Source: Plantibacter sp. Leaf314 (GTDB lineage: Bacteria > Actinomycetota > Actinomycetes > Actinomycetales > Microbacteriaceae). From it: DNA of 64,000 bases. A model generated the notes under the pieces. The model made no database searches. It saw nothing but the letters and a program-made list of their open reading frames with translations, and was not told where the DNA came from. This document shows, one piece after another, positions 42,625 to 52,194 of the stretch. The first letter of the stretch is position 1. Every line of letters begins with the position of its first letter. The position numbers and the translations under genes are program-made. The stretch spans positions 1,144,875 through 1,208,874 of the forward strand of contig NZ_LMOB01000001.1 of NCBI RefSeq assembly GCF_001423185.1. The letters run 5' to 3'.

Positions 42625-43026
42625 ACGGATCGGATCAACGGAAGGTGGCCGGGAGTGGCGCTCGCCCCCGAGCACCACTCCCGGCCGATCGACGGGTTCG
42701 CACGATGGCGCCCCCTCCCGTCGAGATCTGCAGCGGTTCGGGTCCGCCGCCCGATGCGCACCGGCCGCGGCACGCATCGTGGCCGTCCGAGGACGACCCG
42801 GCCGAGCCCCCGAGGTCGGGAACCCTGCCGTTCACCCTGAGAGAGCGACCCGGCAGCACTTCATGACGCGGGTTCCCGACCCGATCCGTGGATGAGGTCC
42901 ATCCGGGACGGTCGCGCCGCCGCTCCCCCGTGCGAAGATGAGGATTCCGCGTCATGATCCCGCCCCACCCGACTCTCTCGGGCGGGCATGGTGCCCGGCA
43001 GTGCGCAGCATGCAGACGGAGGCATC
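42625..43026. other. Intergenic region after GH20, no gene supported
   Basis: It contains the terminator at 42647-42686 and then about 340 bp without a convincing reading frame. The short open frames here lack ribosome-binding sites and family similarity. The last part must hold the promoter of the sigma-factor fusion gene; no clear ECF-type promoter match is seen. Confidence 0.55.
42647..42686 (+). terminator. Terminator after GH20
   Basis: GGCCGGGAGTGG and CCACTCCCGGCC form a 12-bp perfect stem 23 bp after the stop, without a U tract. Confidence 0.7.
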
Positions 43027-45279
43027 ATGAGCGTGGACGTGACCCCGGCGGTGCCGCTCGCCGAGCGCTCGGACGCGGAGCTGATCGACGGCACGCGCGC
43101 GGGCTCGCAGGACGCGTACGGCGAGCTGTGGCGCAGGCACGCGAACGCCGGGCGGACGGTCGCGCGGTCGATCACCTCGAGCCTCGACCCGGACGACCTC
43201 GTCTCGGAGTCGTTCGCCCGCATCTATCAGGCGGTCGGTCGCGGGAAGGGCCCGACGGGTGCGTTCCGCCCCTACCTGTTCACCACCATCCGGAACACCG
43301 CGGCAGCGTGGGGTCGCTCGCGCCGGGAGACCTCACTCGACACCCTCGACTCGTTCGAGGACCCCGACACGAACGAGGCCTCGTCGATGGAGGCCCTCGA
43401 CCGCAGTCTGAGTGCTCGGGCGTTCCGGAGCCTGCCCACGCGCTGGCAGGAGGTCCTCTGGTACACGGAGATCGAGGGCATGACGCCCGCCGAAGTGGCG
43501 CCCTTGCTCGGCATGAAGCCCAACTCGGTGTCCGCGCTCGCCTACCGGGCTCGTGAGGGGTTGCGGGAGGCCTGGATCCAAGCGCACCTGCAGGCCGTCG
43601 ACGACGACTCCGAGCACGCCTTCACCATCAGCCGACTCGGCTCCTACGCGCGCGGCAACCTGAGCGCCCGCGACACGGCGAAGGTCGAAGCACACCTCGA
43701 CGCGTGTCAGCGGTGCACGATCGTCGCCGCTGAGGCGAAGGACGTCGGGTCCCGCATGGCGCTCGTCCTCCTCCCTCTCGTCGCCGGGGCCGCCGGAGCG
43801 ACCGGCTATCTGGCCTGGTTGCAGACGGACGGACCGGCGTCGACGGCGGTCGTCGCGATGCCGGCGACGGTCACGGGCGGGGCTGCCCTGACCGCGCACC
43901 TCGGTGGCCATGCCGCGTCCGGTGCCGCAGTCGGCGGATCCGGTGGGGCCGGGGTCGCCGCCGTGGGTACCGTCGGGGCGGCCACGGCCGCCGGCTCGGC
44001 AGGCCTCTCGGGCGGACTCGTCGCGGCGATCGGAGTGGGGGTCGTCGCGGCCGTCACTGCCGCAGCCCTCGTCCTCAGCCCGCTCGTGTTCCCATCCGCC
44101 GACCCGGGCACCTCGGTGGCCGCCGGCGAGACCGTGGATCCGCCTGCTGCGGCACCGAACGCACCGTCGTCCACCGGCCCGACCACGCCGGCCACCCCGC
44201 TCCCCATGCCGCAGCCGACACCGGACCAGGATGAGACGACCGATCCGACGCCGACGCCCGTGCCGGTGATCCCGGCGACGCCACCGGCGACCACGCCGCC
44301 GACTGCTCCCCCGACCGACCCCGTCGATCCGACCGACCCCGTCGACCCGACCGATCCCGTCGATCCGGTGGGCCCCACCGAGCCCGTGCCGCCGACGATG
44401 CTCGCGGATTCCGGCGGAGGGTTCCTCTGGCCAGCGTTCACCGGCACCGGAGCACCCGGCGCCACCATCGACATCCTGGAGGGTGACACGGTCCTCGCCT
44501 CGACGACCGTCGCGGCCTCGGAGACGCAACGGGCGTCCGAGAGCGGCTGGTCGACCGGGCCGGTCGACCTCGGGCGCACCGGGACGTTCGTGCTGACCGT
44601 CCGACAGACCCTCGGCGACGTCGTGACCGTCGGGGCGGAGCCGGTCACGGTGACCGTGGCCGGTCCCGACGTCACGGGCCTCCTCGACCTCCGCGTGCTG
44701 CGTGTCCTCGAACTGGGGGCGTCGCTCGTCGTCGTCGGCGCTCCGAACGGCTCCATCGGCTACACCGTCGATGGTGGCGACGAGCAACGCGTCACGCTCG
44801 ACGCCGCGGGTCGGGCGGTGCTCTCCGGAGACGCGGTCGCGATCGGGCTCCACGAGCTGAGCGTCTGGGGAGCCGACCCCGCCGATCCGTCCCGGCGAGG
44901 TCCGTCGGTCTCGGTCGACTACCTCTCGATCGCAGGACTCCTGACGACGGACGTCGCCCTCGCCCTGGACGCCGCTCCGCTGGACGCCGCCCGACTGTCG
45001 GCCGTGGCAGCATCCGCCGCCGATCCCGCATCGCCGGCGACCCCGGTTCCGGCAGCGACCGATCCGGCACTCCCCGCTGCGCCCGACGCAGCGCCCACCG
45101 CAGAGACCACGGCGGATCCGGCAGCGACGGACACCACCGCGGCGCCTGGGGGAAGCACGACTCAGGAGCCGACGGAGGCGACGCCGGGTCCGGAGGCCGC
45201 CCCGGCCGAGTCGGGCATCGCCGTCGAGCCGCCGTCGGACGACCCTCCCACAGCGACGGACACGCCCACCGCGCCCTGA
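43027..45279 (+). CDS. ECF sigma factor fused to anti-sigma motif, membrane helices and long extension
   Basis: The 750-aa single-chain protein begins with an ECF sigma factor. Region 2 (about 15-100) contains AYGELWRRHANAGRTVAR and DDLVSESFARIYQAV. Region 4 (about 130-195) has LPTRWQEVLWYTEIEGMTP and an HTH. Next, EAHLDACQRC (about 220) is a zinc anti-sigma HxxxCxxC motif. Hydrophobic segments lie at about 245-268 and 335-360. A Pro/Thr linker with DPVDPT repeats, an Ig-like region (ATIDILEGDTVLASTTV) and an Ala/Pro-rich tail follow. It resembles the known ECF groups with membrane-linked C-terminal extensions. No separate anti-sigma gene is adjacent. Signal and target genes are unknown. Confidence 0.82.
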   Translation: MSVDVTPAVPLAERSDAELIDGTRAGSQDAYGELWRRHANAGRTVARSITSSLDPDDLVSESFARIYQAVGRGKGPTGAFRPYLFTTIRNTAAAWGRSRRETSLDTLDSFEDPDTNEASSMEALDRSLSARAFRSLPTRWQEVLWYTEIEGMTPAEVAPLLGMKPNSVSALAYRAREGLREAWIQAHLQAVDDDSEHAFTISRLGSYARGNLSARDTAKVEAHLDACQRCTIVAAEAKDVGSRMALVLLPLVAGAAGATGYLAWLQTDGPASTAVVAMPATVTGGAALTAHLGGHAASGAAVGGSGGAGVAAVGTVGAATAAGSAGLSGGLVAAIGVGVVAAVTAAALVLSPLVFPSADPGTSVAAGETVDPPAAAPNAPSSTGPTTPATPLPMPQPTPDQDETTDPTPTPVPVIPATPPATTPPTAPPTDPVDPTDPVDPTDPVDPVGPTEPVPPTMLADSGGGFLWPAFTGTGAPGATIDILEGDTVLASTTVAASETQRASESGWSTGPVDLGRTGTFVLTVRQTLGDVVTVGAEPVTVTVAGPDVTGLLDLRVLRVLELGASLVVVGAPNGSIGYTVDGGDEQRVTLDAAGRAVLSGDAVAIGLHELSVWGADPADPSRRGPSVSVDYLSIAGLLTTDVALALDAAPLDAARLSAVAASAADPASPATPVPAATDPALPAAPDAAPTAETTADPAATDTTAAPGGSTTQEPTEATPGPEAAPAESGIAVEPPSDDPPTATDTPTAP

Positions 45280-45295
45280 CGCCCGCGCCGGGTGA

Positions 45296-46522
45296 TCAGA
45301 CGGTGACGCGCTTGCGGGTGCGGAGCACGTCCGCGGCCAGGAGCGAGGTCGCGACCACCGCCAGCACGACGTAGACCCAGGGCAGCACGCCGAGTCCGAC
45401 CTCGGCGAGGAGCAGTGCGCCGAGCGCGGATCCCCCACCGATACCCGTGTTGAACGCCGTCGTGTAGAACGCGTTCGCCGTGTCACGGATGCGCGGGCTC
45501 GCGGCATGCAGGAGTCGGGTCTGCATGAGCGGCGGCAACATCCCGAACGCCGTGCCCCAGAGGAAGAACGCGACGAGCGCACCGGGCAGCCAGTCCGTCG
45601 AGAGGGTGAGGGCGCTCACCATGGCCGCCGACACCGTCAGCGCGACGAAGAGTCCTGTCGTCGCCCGCTTCGCGAAGACGCTGCCGGTCAGGATCAGGCC
45701 GATCGCACCCGCGACACCGTAGACGAGGAGGAGGAGACTCAGCTGGCCCGACGGGACACCCACCTCGCCGATGAGGAAGGGGGCGATGTAGGTGTAGAAC
45801 GCGTAGTGTCCGGCCATGATCACGCCGACGGCGATGCACACGATCGCGACGGGGACGACGCTCGGATCGCGACCCGTGGCACCGGCGGAAGCCGCATGCG
45901 ACTCCTCCCGTCCGACGGGCGGCAGTTTCCACCAGACCACGAGGGCACCGAGGAGCATCGCCACGGCCAGGACGCCGAATGCGAGCCGCCAACCGAGGGC
46001 GTGCCCGAGCGCCGTGCTGAGCGGGACGCCGAGGACGAAGGCGAGCGTGCCACCGGCGATCGTCACGGACACGGCCCGGGCGAGCTGCTCCTTGGGCACG
46101 AGGTGGCCCGCGTAGGCACCGACGACCGCCCAGAAGACGCCGTGGGCCAGTCCGCCGAGGACACGCGTCGCCACGAGGAGCTCGTAGTTCGGCGCCAGCG
46201 CGCCGAGGCCGGTGCTGACACCGAGGACGGCGATGACGGCGACGAGCAGCGCATGCCGTGGGACGCGCTTGGTCAGATGGATGAGGGCGGCACTCGACAG
46301 CACGACCGTGAACGCGAACACGCTCACGAGGAGTCCGATCTGGGACTCGGTGACGCCGAGCGACGTGCTCATCTCCGGGAGGAGCCCGGTCGGGATCATC
46401 TCCCCGGTGACCGAGAGGAAGGTCCCGGCCGCGAGCGCGATCAATCCCACCCACGGGAACGGGGGCGAGGTCGGCTTGGTCGGTTCGGCGGGGCGCGCCG
46501 AGGAGGGAGGAGAGGAGGTCAT
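45296..46522 (-). CDS. DHA1-type MFS exporter (AraJ/CmlR-like)
   Basis: The 408-aa protein has 12 membrane helices. Helix 1 contains GTFLSVTGEMIPTGLLPEM and the loop LTKRVPRHALL stands at motif A. The sequence resembles arabinose-efflux/chloramphenicol-type DHA1 exporters. Substrate unknown. It has no adjacent regulator on its own strand; a MerR gene diverges 184 bp away and may control it. Confidence 0.85.
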   Translation of the reverse strand: MTSSPPSSARPAEPTKPTSPPFPWVGLIALAAGTFLSVTGEMIPTGLLPEMSTSLGVTESQIGLLVSVFAFTVVLSSAALIHLTKRVPRHALLVAVIAVLGVSTGLGALAPNYELLVATRVLGGLAHGVFWAVVGAYAGHLVPKEQLARAVSVTIAGGTLAFVLGVPLSTALGHALGWRLAFGVLAVAMLLGALVVWWKLPPVGREESHAASAGATGRDPSVVPVAIVCIAVGVIMAGHYAFYTYIAPFLIGEVGVPSGQLSLLLLVYGVAGAIGLILTGSVFAKRATTGLFVALTVSAAMVSALTLSTDWLPGALVAFFLWGTAFGMLPPLMQTRLLHAASPRIRDTANAFYTTAFNTGIGGGSALGALLLAEVGLGVLPWVYVVLAVVATSLLAADVLRTRKRVTV

Positions 46523-46706
46523 CGGATCGCTCCAACGATGGCGTTCACCCGTCGGCCGACACGGCGGACGAGTTCGTCTACGCGCTGATGTGCGCGCCCA
46601 GGGCCGACCGACATCCGGCGACCGCGGACGAGTCTACCCGAGGCCGGGAATGCGACGGCCTCGGTCCGACGTTGCACGTGAGGTGAAGGTGACAGAGAGG
46701 CCGCAC

Positions 46707-47099
46707 ATGCGCATCGCAGAACTCGCTGAACGGACGGGCGTCCCGGCGTCCCGGCTCCACTCCTACGAGCAGGAGGGCCTGCTGGCCCCGGTGCGGGCCC
46801 CGCACGCGCTCGACGAGTACGGGCCGTCCGCGGTCGACCACGTGATCACGGTCGACAACCTGGTCGACGCGGGTCTCACGACCCGACTCGTCCGCGTGGT
46901 CCTCGACCTCGACGACACCCGTGCCGCGCGGCCCGTGGCGGACTGCTCACGGGCGACCGCCGAATCCCTCAGGACGCAGATCGCCTCGATCGACGACCGC
47001 ATCGACTGCCTGCAGCGCAGCCGCGAGACCGTCCGGTCCTACCTGCGGCAGTCCTCGCACGCCGACCTCGTCGACGAACGGTCCGTCCCGGCGGCCTGA
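46707..47099 (+). CDS. MerR-family transcriptional regulator
   Basis: The 130-aa protein has the MerR HTH MRIAELAERTGVPASRLHSY and the wing LLAPVRAPHALDEYG. A dimerisation coiled coil follows (ESLRTQIASIDDRIDCLQR). A single Cys in ADCSRA and one in IDCLQ do not form a known metal site. GAGAGG precedes the ATG at 46707. It may regulate the divergent MFS exporter. Confidence 0.85.
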   Translation: MRIAELAERTGVPASRLHSYEQEGLLAPVRAPHALDEYGPSAVDHVITVDNLVDAGLTTRLVRVVLDLDDTRAARPVADCSRATAESLRTQIASIDDRIDCLQRSRETVRSYLRQSSHADLVDERSVPAA

Positions 47100-47126
47100 G
47101 CCTCCCCCGGCCGGTACCCTGGGGCG

Positions 47127-48023
47127 GTGACGAACTCGACCGACCCCACCGCCGCGCCCGCCGCTCCGCACGAGCGCTCCGTCCACTGGGTCCTCTCCAT
47201 CATCTGCGAGGACCGCCCGGGCATCGTGCACGCCATCAGCGGCGCGATCGTCGAGGCCGACGGGAACATCACCGAGAGCCAGCAGTTCTCGAGCGACGAC
47301 ACCGGGCGGTTCTTCATGCGCTTGCAGGTCGAAGCGGCGGTCACCAGGGACCGGTTCGAGGCGGCCATCGCCCCGGTCGTCGAGCATTACGCGCTGGACT
47401 GGCGACTCGATGTGGTCGGGCGCCCGCTGCGGACGCTCGTCCTGGCGTCGACGGCCGCGCACTGCGTCAACGACCTCCTGTTCCGCCAGCGCGCCGGCCA
47501 GCTCCCCGTCGAGATCCCGCTCGTCCTCAGCAACCACGGCTCGCTCCGCGACCTCGCCTCGTTCTACGGCGTGCCGTTCGAGTCGCTGCCCGTCACGGAC
47601 GCCGCTTCCAAGGCGGCGTTCGAGGCCCGGGTCATCGCCGCGGTCGAGGAGTACGACATCGAGCTCGTCGTCCTCGCCCGGTACATGCAGATCCTCTCCC
47701 CCGAGCTGTGCGAACGCCTCGCCGGGCGGGCCATCAACATCCACCACTCGTTCCTCCCCGGGTTCAAGGGCGCGAACCCGTACAAGCAGGCGCACGCGCG
47801 TGGGGTGAAGCTCATCGGGGCGACCGCCCACTTCGTGACGAGCGACCTCGACGAGGGGCCGATCATCGAGCAGAACGTCGTCCGCGTGGACCACTCGCGT
47901 TCGCCGGCGGAACTCGTCGCGATCGGGCAGGACGAGGAGAGCCGCACCCTGACGCAGGCGGTGAAGTGGTTCGCCGAGGACCGCGTCCTGCTCGACGGCG
48001 CTCGGACCATCATCTTCCGCTGA
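47127..48023 (+). CDS. purU: Formyltetrahydrofolate deformylase
   Basis: The 298-aa enzyme hydrolyses 10-formyl-THF to formate and THF. An N-terminal ACT domain (VLSIICEDRPGIVHAISGAI) is followed by the formyltransferase-like domain with INIHHSFLPGFKGANPY (catalytic Asn-His region) and LIGATAHFVTSDLDEGPII. The start is GTG at 47127. It complements the glyA/folD one-carbon genes 7 kb to the left. Confidence 0.94.
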   Translation: MTNSTDPTAAPAAPHERSVHWVLSIICEDRPGIVHAISGAIVEADGNITESQQFSSDDTGRFFMRLQVEAAVTRDRFEAAIAPVVEHYALDWRLDVVGRPLRTLVLASTAAHCVNDLLFRQRAGQLPVEIPLVLSNHGSLRDLASFYGVPFESLPVTDAASKAAFEARVIAAVEEYDIELVVLARYMQILSPELCERLAGRAINIHHSFLPGFKGANPYKQAHARGVKLIGATAHFVTSDLDEGPIIEQNVVRVDHSRSPAELVAIGQDEESRTLTQAVKWFAEDRVLLDGARTIIFR

Positions 48024-48063
48024 GGCGGGCCGGGACTCCCACCACGCGCCGTAGAATCGTGTG

Positions 48064-48420
48064 GTGTCTGAACGAACTCCCGCCGACGTGAAGATCGGCC
48101 CCACCGAGATCCTGCGCTTCTTCCTCGACCTCTTCGCCTTCTTCTCGCTCGGGTTCTGGGGCGTCGCGGTCTGGCCGTTCCCCCTCAACGTCGTCGTCGG
48201 CATCGCCGCACCGGTGGTCGCGATCATCCTGTGGGCGCTGTTCCTGTCGCCCCGCGCGGTCATCCGGATCGACCTCTACGGCCAAGCCGTCGTCGAACTG
48301 CTCATCTTCGCCGCGGCGGCCCTCGCCTGGCTGCACCTCGGGCAGCCGATCATCGCGGCGGTCTTCGCCGTGATCGCGGTCGCGAGCGGCGTCATCCGCG
48401 GACGGAGGCAGCTCGCATGA
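48064..48420 (+). CDS. YrdB/DUF2568-family membrane protein
   Basis: The 118-aa protein has four hydrophobic helices (LFAFFSLGFWGVAVW, VVVGIAAPVVAIILWALFL, VVELLIFAAAALAWL, VFAVIAVASGVI) and the pattern RFFLDLFAFFSLGFWG typical of YrdB/DUF2568. GTG at 48064 or 48061 is the start. It overlaps nagA as ATGA. Function unknown. Confidence 0.78.
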   Translation: MSERTPADVKIGPTEILRFFLDLFAFFSLGFWGVAVWPFPLNVVVGIAAPVVAIILWALFLSPRAVIRIDLYGQAVVELLIFAAAALAWLHLGQPIIAAVFAVIAVASGVIRGRRQLA

Positions 48421-49571
48421 CGGACCTCCTGATCCACTCGGCCACCAAGATCGACGTCGACGGCCAGGTCGACGCCTTCTGGTTGCACGCGGTCGACGGG
48501 GTCATCCGCGCGACCGGATCCGGCGACGACTGGCGGTCACTCCCCCTCGGCGCCGGTGCCCTCGTGCACGATGCCGACGGAGGCCACCTGACGCCCGGGT
48601 TCATCGACCTCCACGTGCACGGTGGTGGCGGGGCGTCGTTCGACGACGGTCGCGACGCCATCGAGCGCGCCCTCGCCGTCCACCGAGCGCACGGCACGAC
48701 CCGGTCGCTCATCAGCCTGGTGTCCAACCCGGTCGACGCGCTCGTCGCGAGTCTCGACGGGATCGCGGACCTCGTCGCCGAGGACCCCCTCGTGCTCGGC
48801 TCCCACCTCGAGGGGCCGTTCCTGTCCCCCGTCAAGAAGGGCGCACACGACCCAACCGCCCTCATCGACCCGAGCCCGGCCATCGTCGAGCGGCTCATCG
48901 ATGCGAGCCGCGGCACCCTGCGCCAGATCACGATCGCCCCGGAGCTGCCGAACGCGCTCGAAGCGATCCAGGTGCTCGTCGAGGCCGGTGTCATCGTCGC
49001 CGTCGGGCACACGGACGCCGACGAGGCCCTGACGAAGACGGCCTTCGACCTCGGTGCACGTCTCGTCACCCACGTGTTCAACGCGATGAACGGGATCCAC
49101 CACCGCGCGCCTGGGCCGATCATCGCCTCCTTCGCCGACGAGCGGGTGACGGTCGAACTCATCCTCGACGGAGAACACGTGCACCCCGACGTGGCCAAGC
49201 TCGCGTTCGAGCAGGCTCCAGGCCGCGTCGCCCTCATCACCGACGCGATGGCGGCGGCCGGGTCCTCCGACGGCCGCTACCTCCTCGGCGCCCTCGAGGT
49301 CCAGGTGACGGACGGCCTCGCGAGGCTCGTCGAAGGCGACTCGATCGCCGGCTCCACCCTGACCCTCGACCGCGCGCTCCGCCTGGCGATCGGAAGCGGG
49401 ATCCCCGCCGCGGAGGCCGTCGGAGCCCTCACCAGCACCCCCGCCCGCGTCCTGGGCCTCGGCGAGCGCTTCGGACGCCTGGCCGTGGGATACGCCGCGG
49501 ACGCGGTCCTCCTCGACCACCGCTGGTCCGTCCAAGCGGTCTGGGCCGACGGAACCGCCCTGCCGCGATGA
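48417..49571 (+). CDS. nagA: N-acetylglucosamine-6-phosphate deacetylase
   Basis: The 384-aa metal-dependent amidohydrolase removes acetate from GlcNAc-6-P. Metal and active-site motifs are GFIDLHVHGGGG, HLEGPF, VGHTDADE, THVFNAM and LITDAM. The product feeds NagB, encoded at 60.6 kb. ATGA overlaps link it to yrdB upstream and to the FAD oxidase downstream. Confidence 0.94.
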   Translation: MTDLLIHSATKIDVDGQVDAFWLHAVDGVIRATGSGDDWRSLPLGAGALVHDADGGHLTPGFIDLHVHGGGGASFDDGRDAIERALAVHRAHGTTRSLISLVSNPVDALVASLDGIADLVAEDPLVLGSHLEGPFLSPVKKGAHDPTALIDPSPAIVERLIDASRGTLRQITIAPELPNALEAIQVLVEAGVIVAVGHTDADEALTKTAFDLGARLVTHVFNAMNGIHHRAPGPIIASFADERVTVELILDGEHVHPDVAKLAFEQAPGRVALITDAMAAAGSSDGRYLLGALEVQVTDGLARLVEGDSIAGSTLTLDRALRLAIGSGIPAAEAVGALTSTPARVLGLGERFGRLAVGYAADAVLLDHRWSVQAVWADGTALPR

Positions 49572-50929
49572 CCGCACCGAACGTCCTCGACGCCCTCCGC
49601 GACGCCCTCGGCGACGCGGTGTCGACGACGGATGTCGACCTGGCGGCGGCACGGACCGACAAGTCCGGGCACGTGTCGGACGCAGCGCCCATCGCCGTGG
49701 TCTCCGCGCGTTCCATCGAGGACGTCCAGACCGTCATGCGGATCGCGACGGCGACCGGGACGCCGGTCGTGACGCGGGGCGCCGGCACAGGACTCGCGGG
49801 CGGCGCCCTCGGCGGGGCGGGCGAGATCGTGCTGTCGACCCTCGGGATGACGCGGATCCACGAGATCAACGAACCCGATCTGCTCGCGGTCGTGGATCCC
49901 GGCGTGATCAACGGCGCCTTCAACGATCTCCTGCTCACCCGTGGGCTCTGGTTCGCCCCGGATCCCGCGAGCCGGGCGATCTCGACTGTGGGCGGCAACA
50001 TCGCCACCGGCGCCGGCGGCCTCCTGTGTGCGAAGTACGGGGTGACCCGGGACGCCGTCCTGGCGCTCAAGGTCGTCTTGGCCGACGGCCGACTCATCAG
50101 CGTCGGTCACCGAAGTGTCAAGGGCGTGACCGGGCTCGACCTCACGAGCCTCATGGTCGGATCCGAGGGTGTCCTCGGCGTCATCGTCGAGGCGACCGTC
50201 CGCATCAGGCGGATCACCCCCGGTACCGTCGCGACGATCGCCGCGTACTTCCCGGACGTCGTCACCGCTGCCGGTGCCACGGCGGCCGTCACCGCGGCGG
50301 GCATCCAGCCGTCCATCATGGAACTGCTCGACCCCGTCGCACTCGTCGCCGTCCACCGGTACCTGCAGCTCCCGACACCGAGCAGCGGCGAAGCGCACGT
50401 GGTCATCCAGACCGACGGACCGAGCGCCGAGCTCGAAGCAGCGGCCGTCCTCGAGGTGTTGCGTGCCGCCGGTGGCCGCGCCGAGATGTCGACCGACCAC
50501 GCGACCGGTGAGCACCTGCTCGCGGTCCGCCGCGCCCTGCACCCCTCGCTCGAATGGTTCGGCACCCCGCTCATCGAAGACGTCTCCGTGCCCCGTAGCC
50601 AGCTGGCGGCGATGTTCGCCGAGATCGGCGACATCGAGCGGCGCTACGGGATCACCATCCCGACGGTCGCGCACGCCGGCGACGGCAACCTCCACCCGAA
50701 CTTCGTCTTCGAGGGCACCGAGGTACCGGACCACATCTGGCAGGCGGCCGAGGAGCTGTTCACCGCCGCGCTCCGTCTCGGCGGGACGCTGACGGGTGAG
50801 CACGGGATCGGACTGCTCAAGAAACGCTGGCTGGGCGACGAACTCGGTGCCGACCAGCTCGGACTCCAGCACGGGATCAAGCGGCTCTTCGATCCGCAGA
50901 ACCTGTTGAACCCCGGCAAGGTGTTCTGA
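49568..50929 (+). CDS. FAD-linked oxidase (GlcD/D-lactate dehydrogenase type)
   Basis: The 453-aa flavoprotein has a PCMH FAD-binding domain (VVTRGAGTGLAGGALGG, FAPDPASRAISTVGGNIAT) and an FAD-oxidase C-terminal domain (IPTVAHAGDGNLHPNFVF, GEHGIGLLKKRWL). It oxidises a 2-hydroxy acid such as glycolate or D-lactate; the substrate cannot be told from sequence. Coupled to nagA by ATGA. A repeat-rich convergent gap follows. Confidence 0.9.
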   Translation: MTAPNVLDALRDALGDAVSTTDVDLAAARTDKSGHVSDAAPIAVVSARSIEDVQTVMRIATATGTPVVTRGAGTGLAGGALGGAGEIVLSTLGMTRIHEINEPDLLAVVDPGVINGAFNDLLLTRGLWFAPDPASRAISTVGGNIATGAGGLLCAKYGVTRDAVLALKVVLADGRLISVGHRSVKGVTGLDLTSLMVGSEGVLGVIVEATVRIRRITPGTVATIAAYFPDVVTAAGATAAVTAAGIQPSIMELLDPVALVAVHRYLQLPTPSSGEAHVVIQTDGPSAELEAAAVLEVLRAAGGRAEMSTDHATGEHLLAVRRALHPSLEWFGTPLIEDVSVPRSQLAAMFAEIGDIERRYGITIPTVAHAGDGNLHPNFVFEGTEVPDHIWQAAEELFTAALRLGGTLTGEHGIGLLKKRWLGDELGADQLGLQHGIKRLFDPQNLLNPGKVF

Positions 50930-50937
50930 GCGTCAGC

Positions 50938-51031
50938 CCTTCGACAGGCCCAGGGACCACCCTTCGACAGGCTCAGGGACCACGACAGGCCCAGGGTCCG
51001 GAGATGTCCGTTCCCTGAGCCTGTCGACGGG
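50938..51031. repeat. Dispersed CTTCGACAGG-type repeat cluster
   Basis: Three direct copies related to CCTTCGACAGGCTCAGGGAC (50938, 50961, 50983) face one inverted copy (51011-51031). They form potential hairpins between the convergent FAD-oxidase and mtlD genes. A further copy lies at 60514-60533. Confidence 0.8.
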
Positions 51032-51039
51032 TTGCCCGG

Positions 51040-52194
51040 CTAGGAGAGCGTCGCCTGCCGAGCGGTGACCTGCGCGAGCACCGCCGGAGCCAGCGGGTGC
51101 TCGGGCGCGAGCCCCGTGACCTCCTCGACGAACGCCTCGGCAGCCAGGTCGTGCAGCTTGGCCTGCAGCTCGACGCTCTGCTCGTCGTCACTCACGTCGA
51201 ACTCCAGTGCAGCTCCGATGGCGGCGACGAGGGCGTCGTGACCCATCCCGCGCTCGGCGAGCTCGGCGGCGGGTCCGATGAACCGTTCGGTCCGGCTCAG
51301 CTTGCGCAGCGGCTGGCGACCGACGCGCTCGACGGTGTCGGGCAGGTGCACGTTGGCGAACCGACGCAGGATCGTCTCGCGGTACTCGCGCTGCGCGTCG
51401 ACGTCGAGGCCGTGCTTCGCCACGAGCAGGGCGGAGGTCTCCTCGAGCACCGCACCGACGGCCGCCGCGATGGACGGTTCGGCGAGCGCCTCGGCGATCG
51501 TCCCGATACCGGCGCGAGCACCGAAGTAGGCGACGGAGGCGTGACCGGTGTTCACCGTGAACAACTTGCGCTCGATGTACGGGGCGAGCTCCTCGACGAA
51601 GTGTGCGCCGGGGATCGATGGGAGGGAACCGTTGAAGGCCGGGGTCTCGATGGCCCACTCGAAGAAGGTCTCGACGGTCACGTCGATCCCCTGCCCGGCG
51701 GGCTGGCCCGGGACGATGCGGTCGACGGCCGTGTTCGCGAAGACGGCGCGGCCCGCAAGCGACTCCCAGGCGGTGTCGCCGACGGCCTGCCGCACCTCGG
51801 CGGCGAGCAGGTCGGTCGCGTTGATCGCGTTCTCGCAGGCCATGACGGCCAGCGGTGCCGCGTCGGCCGGACGGGCGGCGATGCCGCGGGCGATGACCGG
51901 CGCGACGAACCGCAGGATGGTGGGCCCGACGGCGGTGGTCACCACGTCGGCGGCGGCGATCTCGGCGACGAGCGCCTCCTCGTCGGTCGCGCTGTTGATG
52001 GCGCGGAACCCGGTGACGACCGTGTCCTTCGCGCCGTCGCCCACCTCGTGGACCGTGTAGCTGTCGGCCGCGGCGATGGCTCCGATGAGCTCCGCGTTGA
52101 CGTCCGCGAAGACCACCTCGTAGCCGCCCTCGTGGAGGAGGAGGCCGACGAACCCGCGTCCGATGTTCCCGGCGCCGAAGTGGACGGCCCGCAT
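51040..52194 (-). CDS. mtlD: Mannitol-1-phosphate 5-dehydrogenase
   Basis: The 384-aa NAD enzyme converts mannitol-1-phosphate to fructose-6-phosphate. The N-terminal NAD motif is [15 protein letters not shown]. The catalytic region has [18 protein letters not shown]. The ATG at 52194 overlaps the mtlF stop by 1 nt (TGATG). It is the last gene of the mannitol operon. Confidence 0.95.
   Translation of the reverse strand: MRAVHFGAGNIGRGFVGLLLHEGGYEVVFADVNAELIGAIAAADSYTVHEVGDGAKDTVVTGFRAINSATDEEALVAEIAAADVVTTAVGPTILRFVAPVIARGIAARPADAAPLAVMACENAINATDLLAAEVRQAVGDTAWESLAGRAVFANTAVDRIVPGQPAGQGIDVTVETFFEWAIETPAFNGSLPSIPGAHFVEELAPYIERKLFTVNTGHASVAYFGARAGIGTIAEALAEPSIAAAVGAVLEETSALLVAKHGLDVDAQREYRETILRRFANVHLPDTVERVGRQPLRKLSRTERFIGPAAELAERGMGHDALVAAIGAALEFDVSDDEQSVELQAKLHDLAAEAFVEEVTGLAPEHPLAPAVLAQVTARQATLS

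Noticed and set aside
42690..43020. Short open frames after GH20
   Set aside because: They overlap each other on both strands, have no ribosome-binding sites and resemble random high-GC frames.
43333..45582. 749-codon minus-strand frame opposite the sigma-factor fusion
   Set aside because: Antisense shadow with Arg-rich composition; the plus-strand protein has clear sigma domains.
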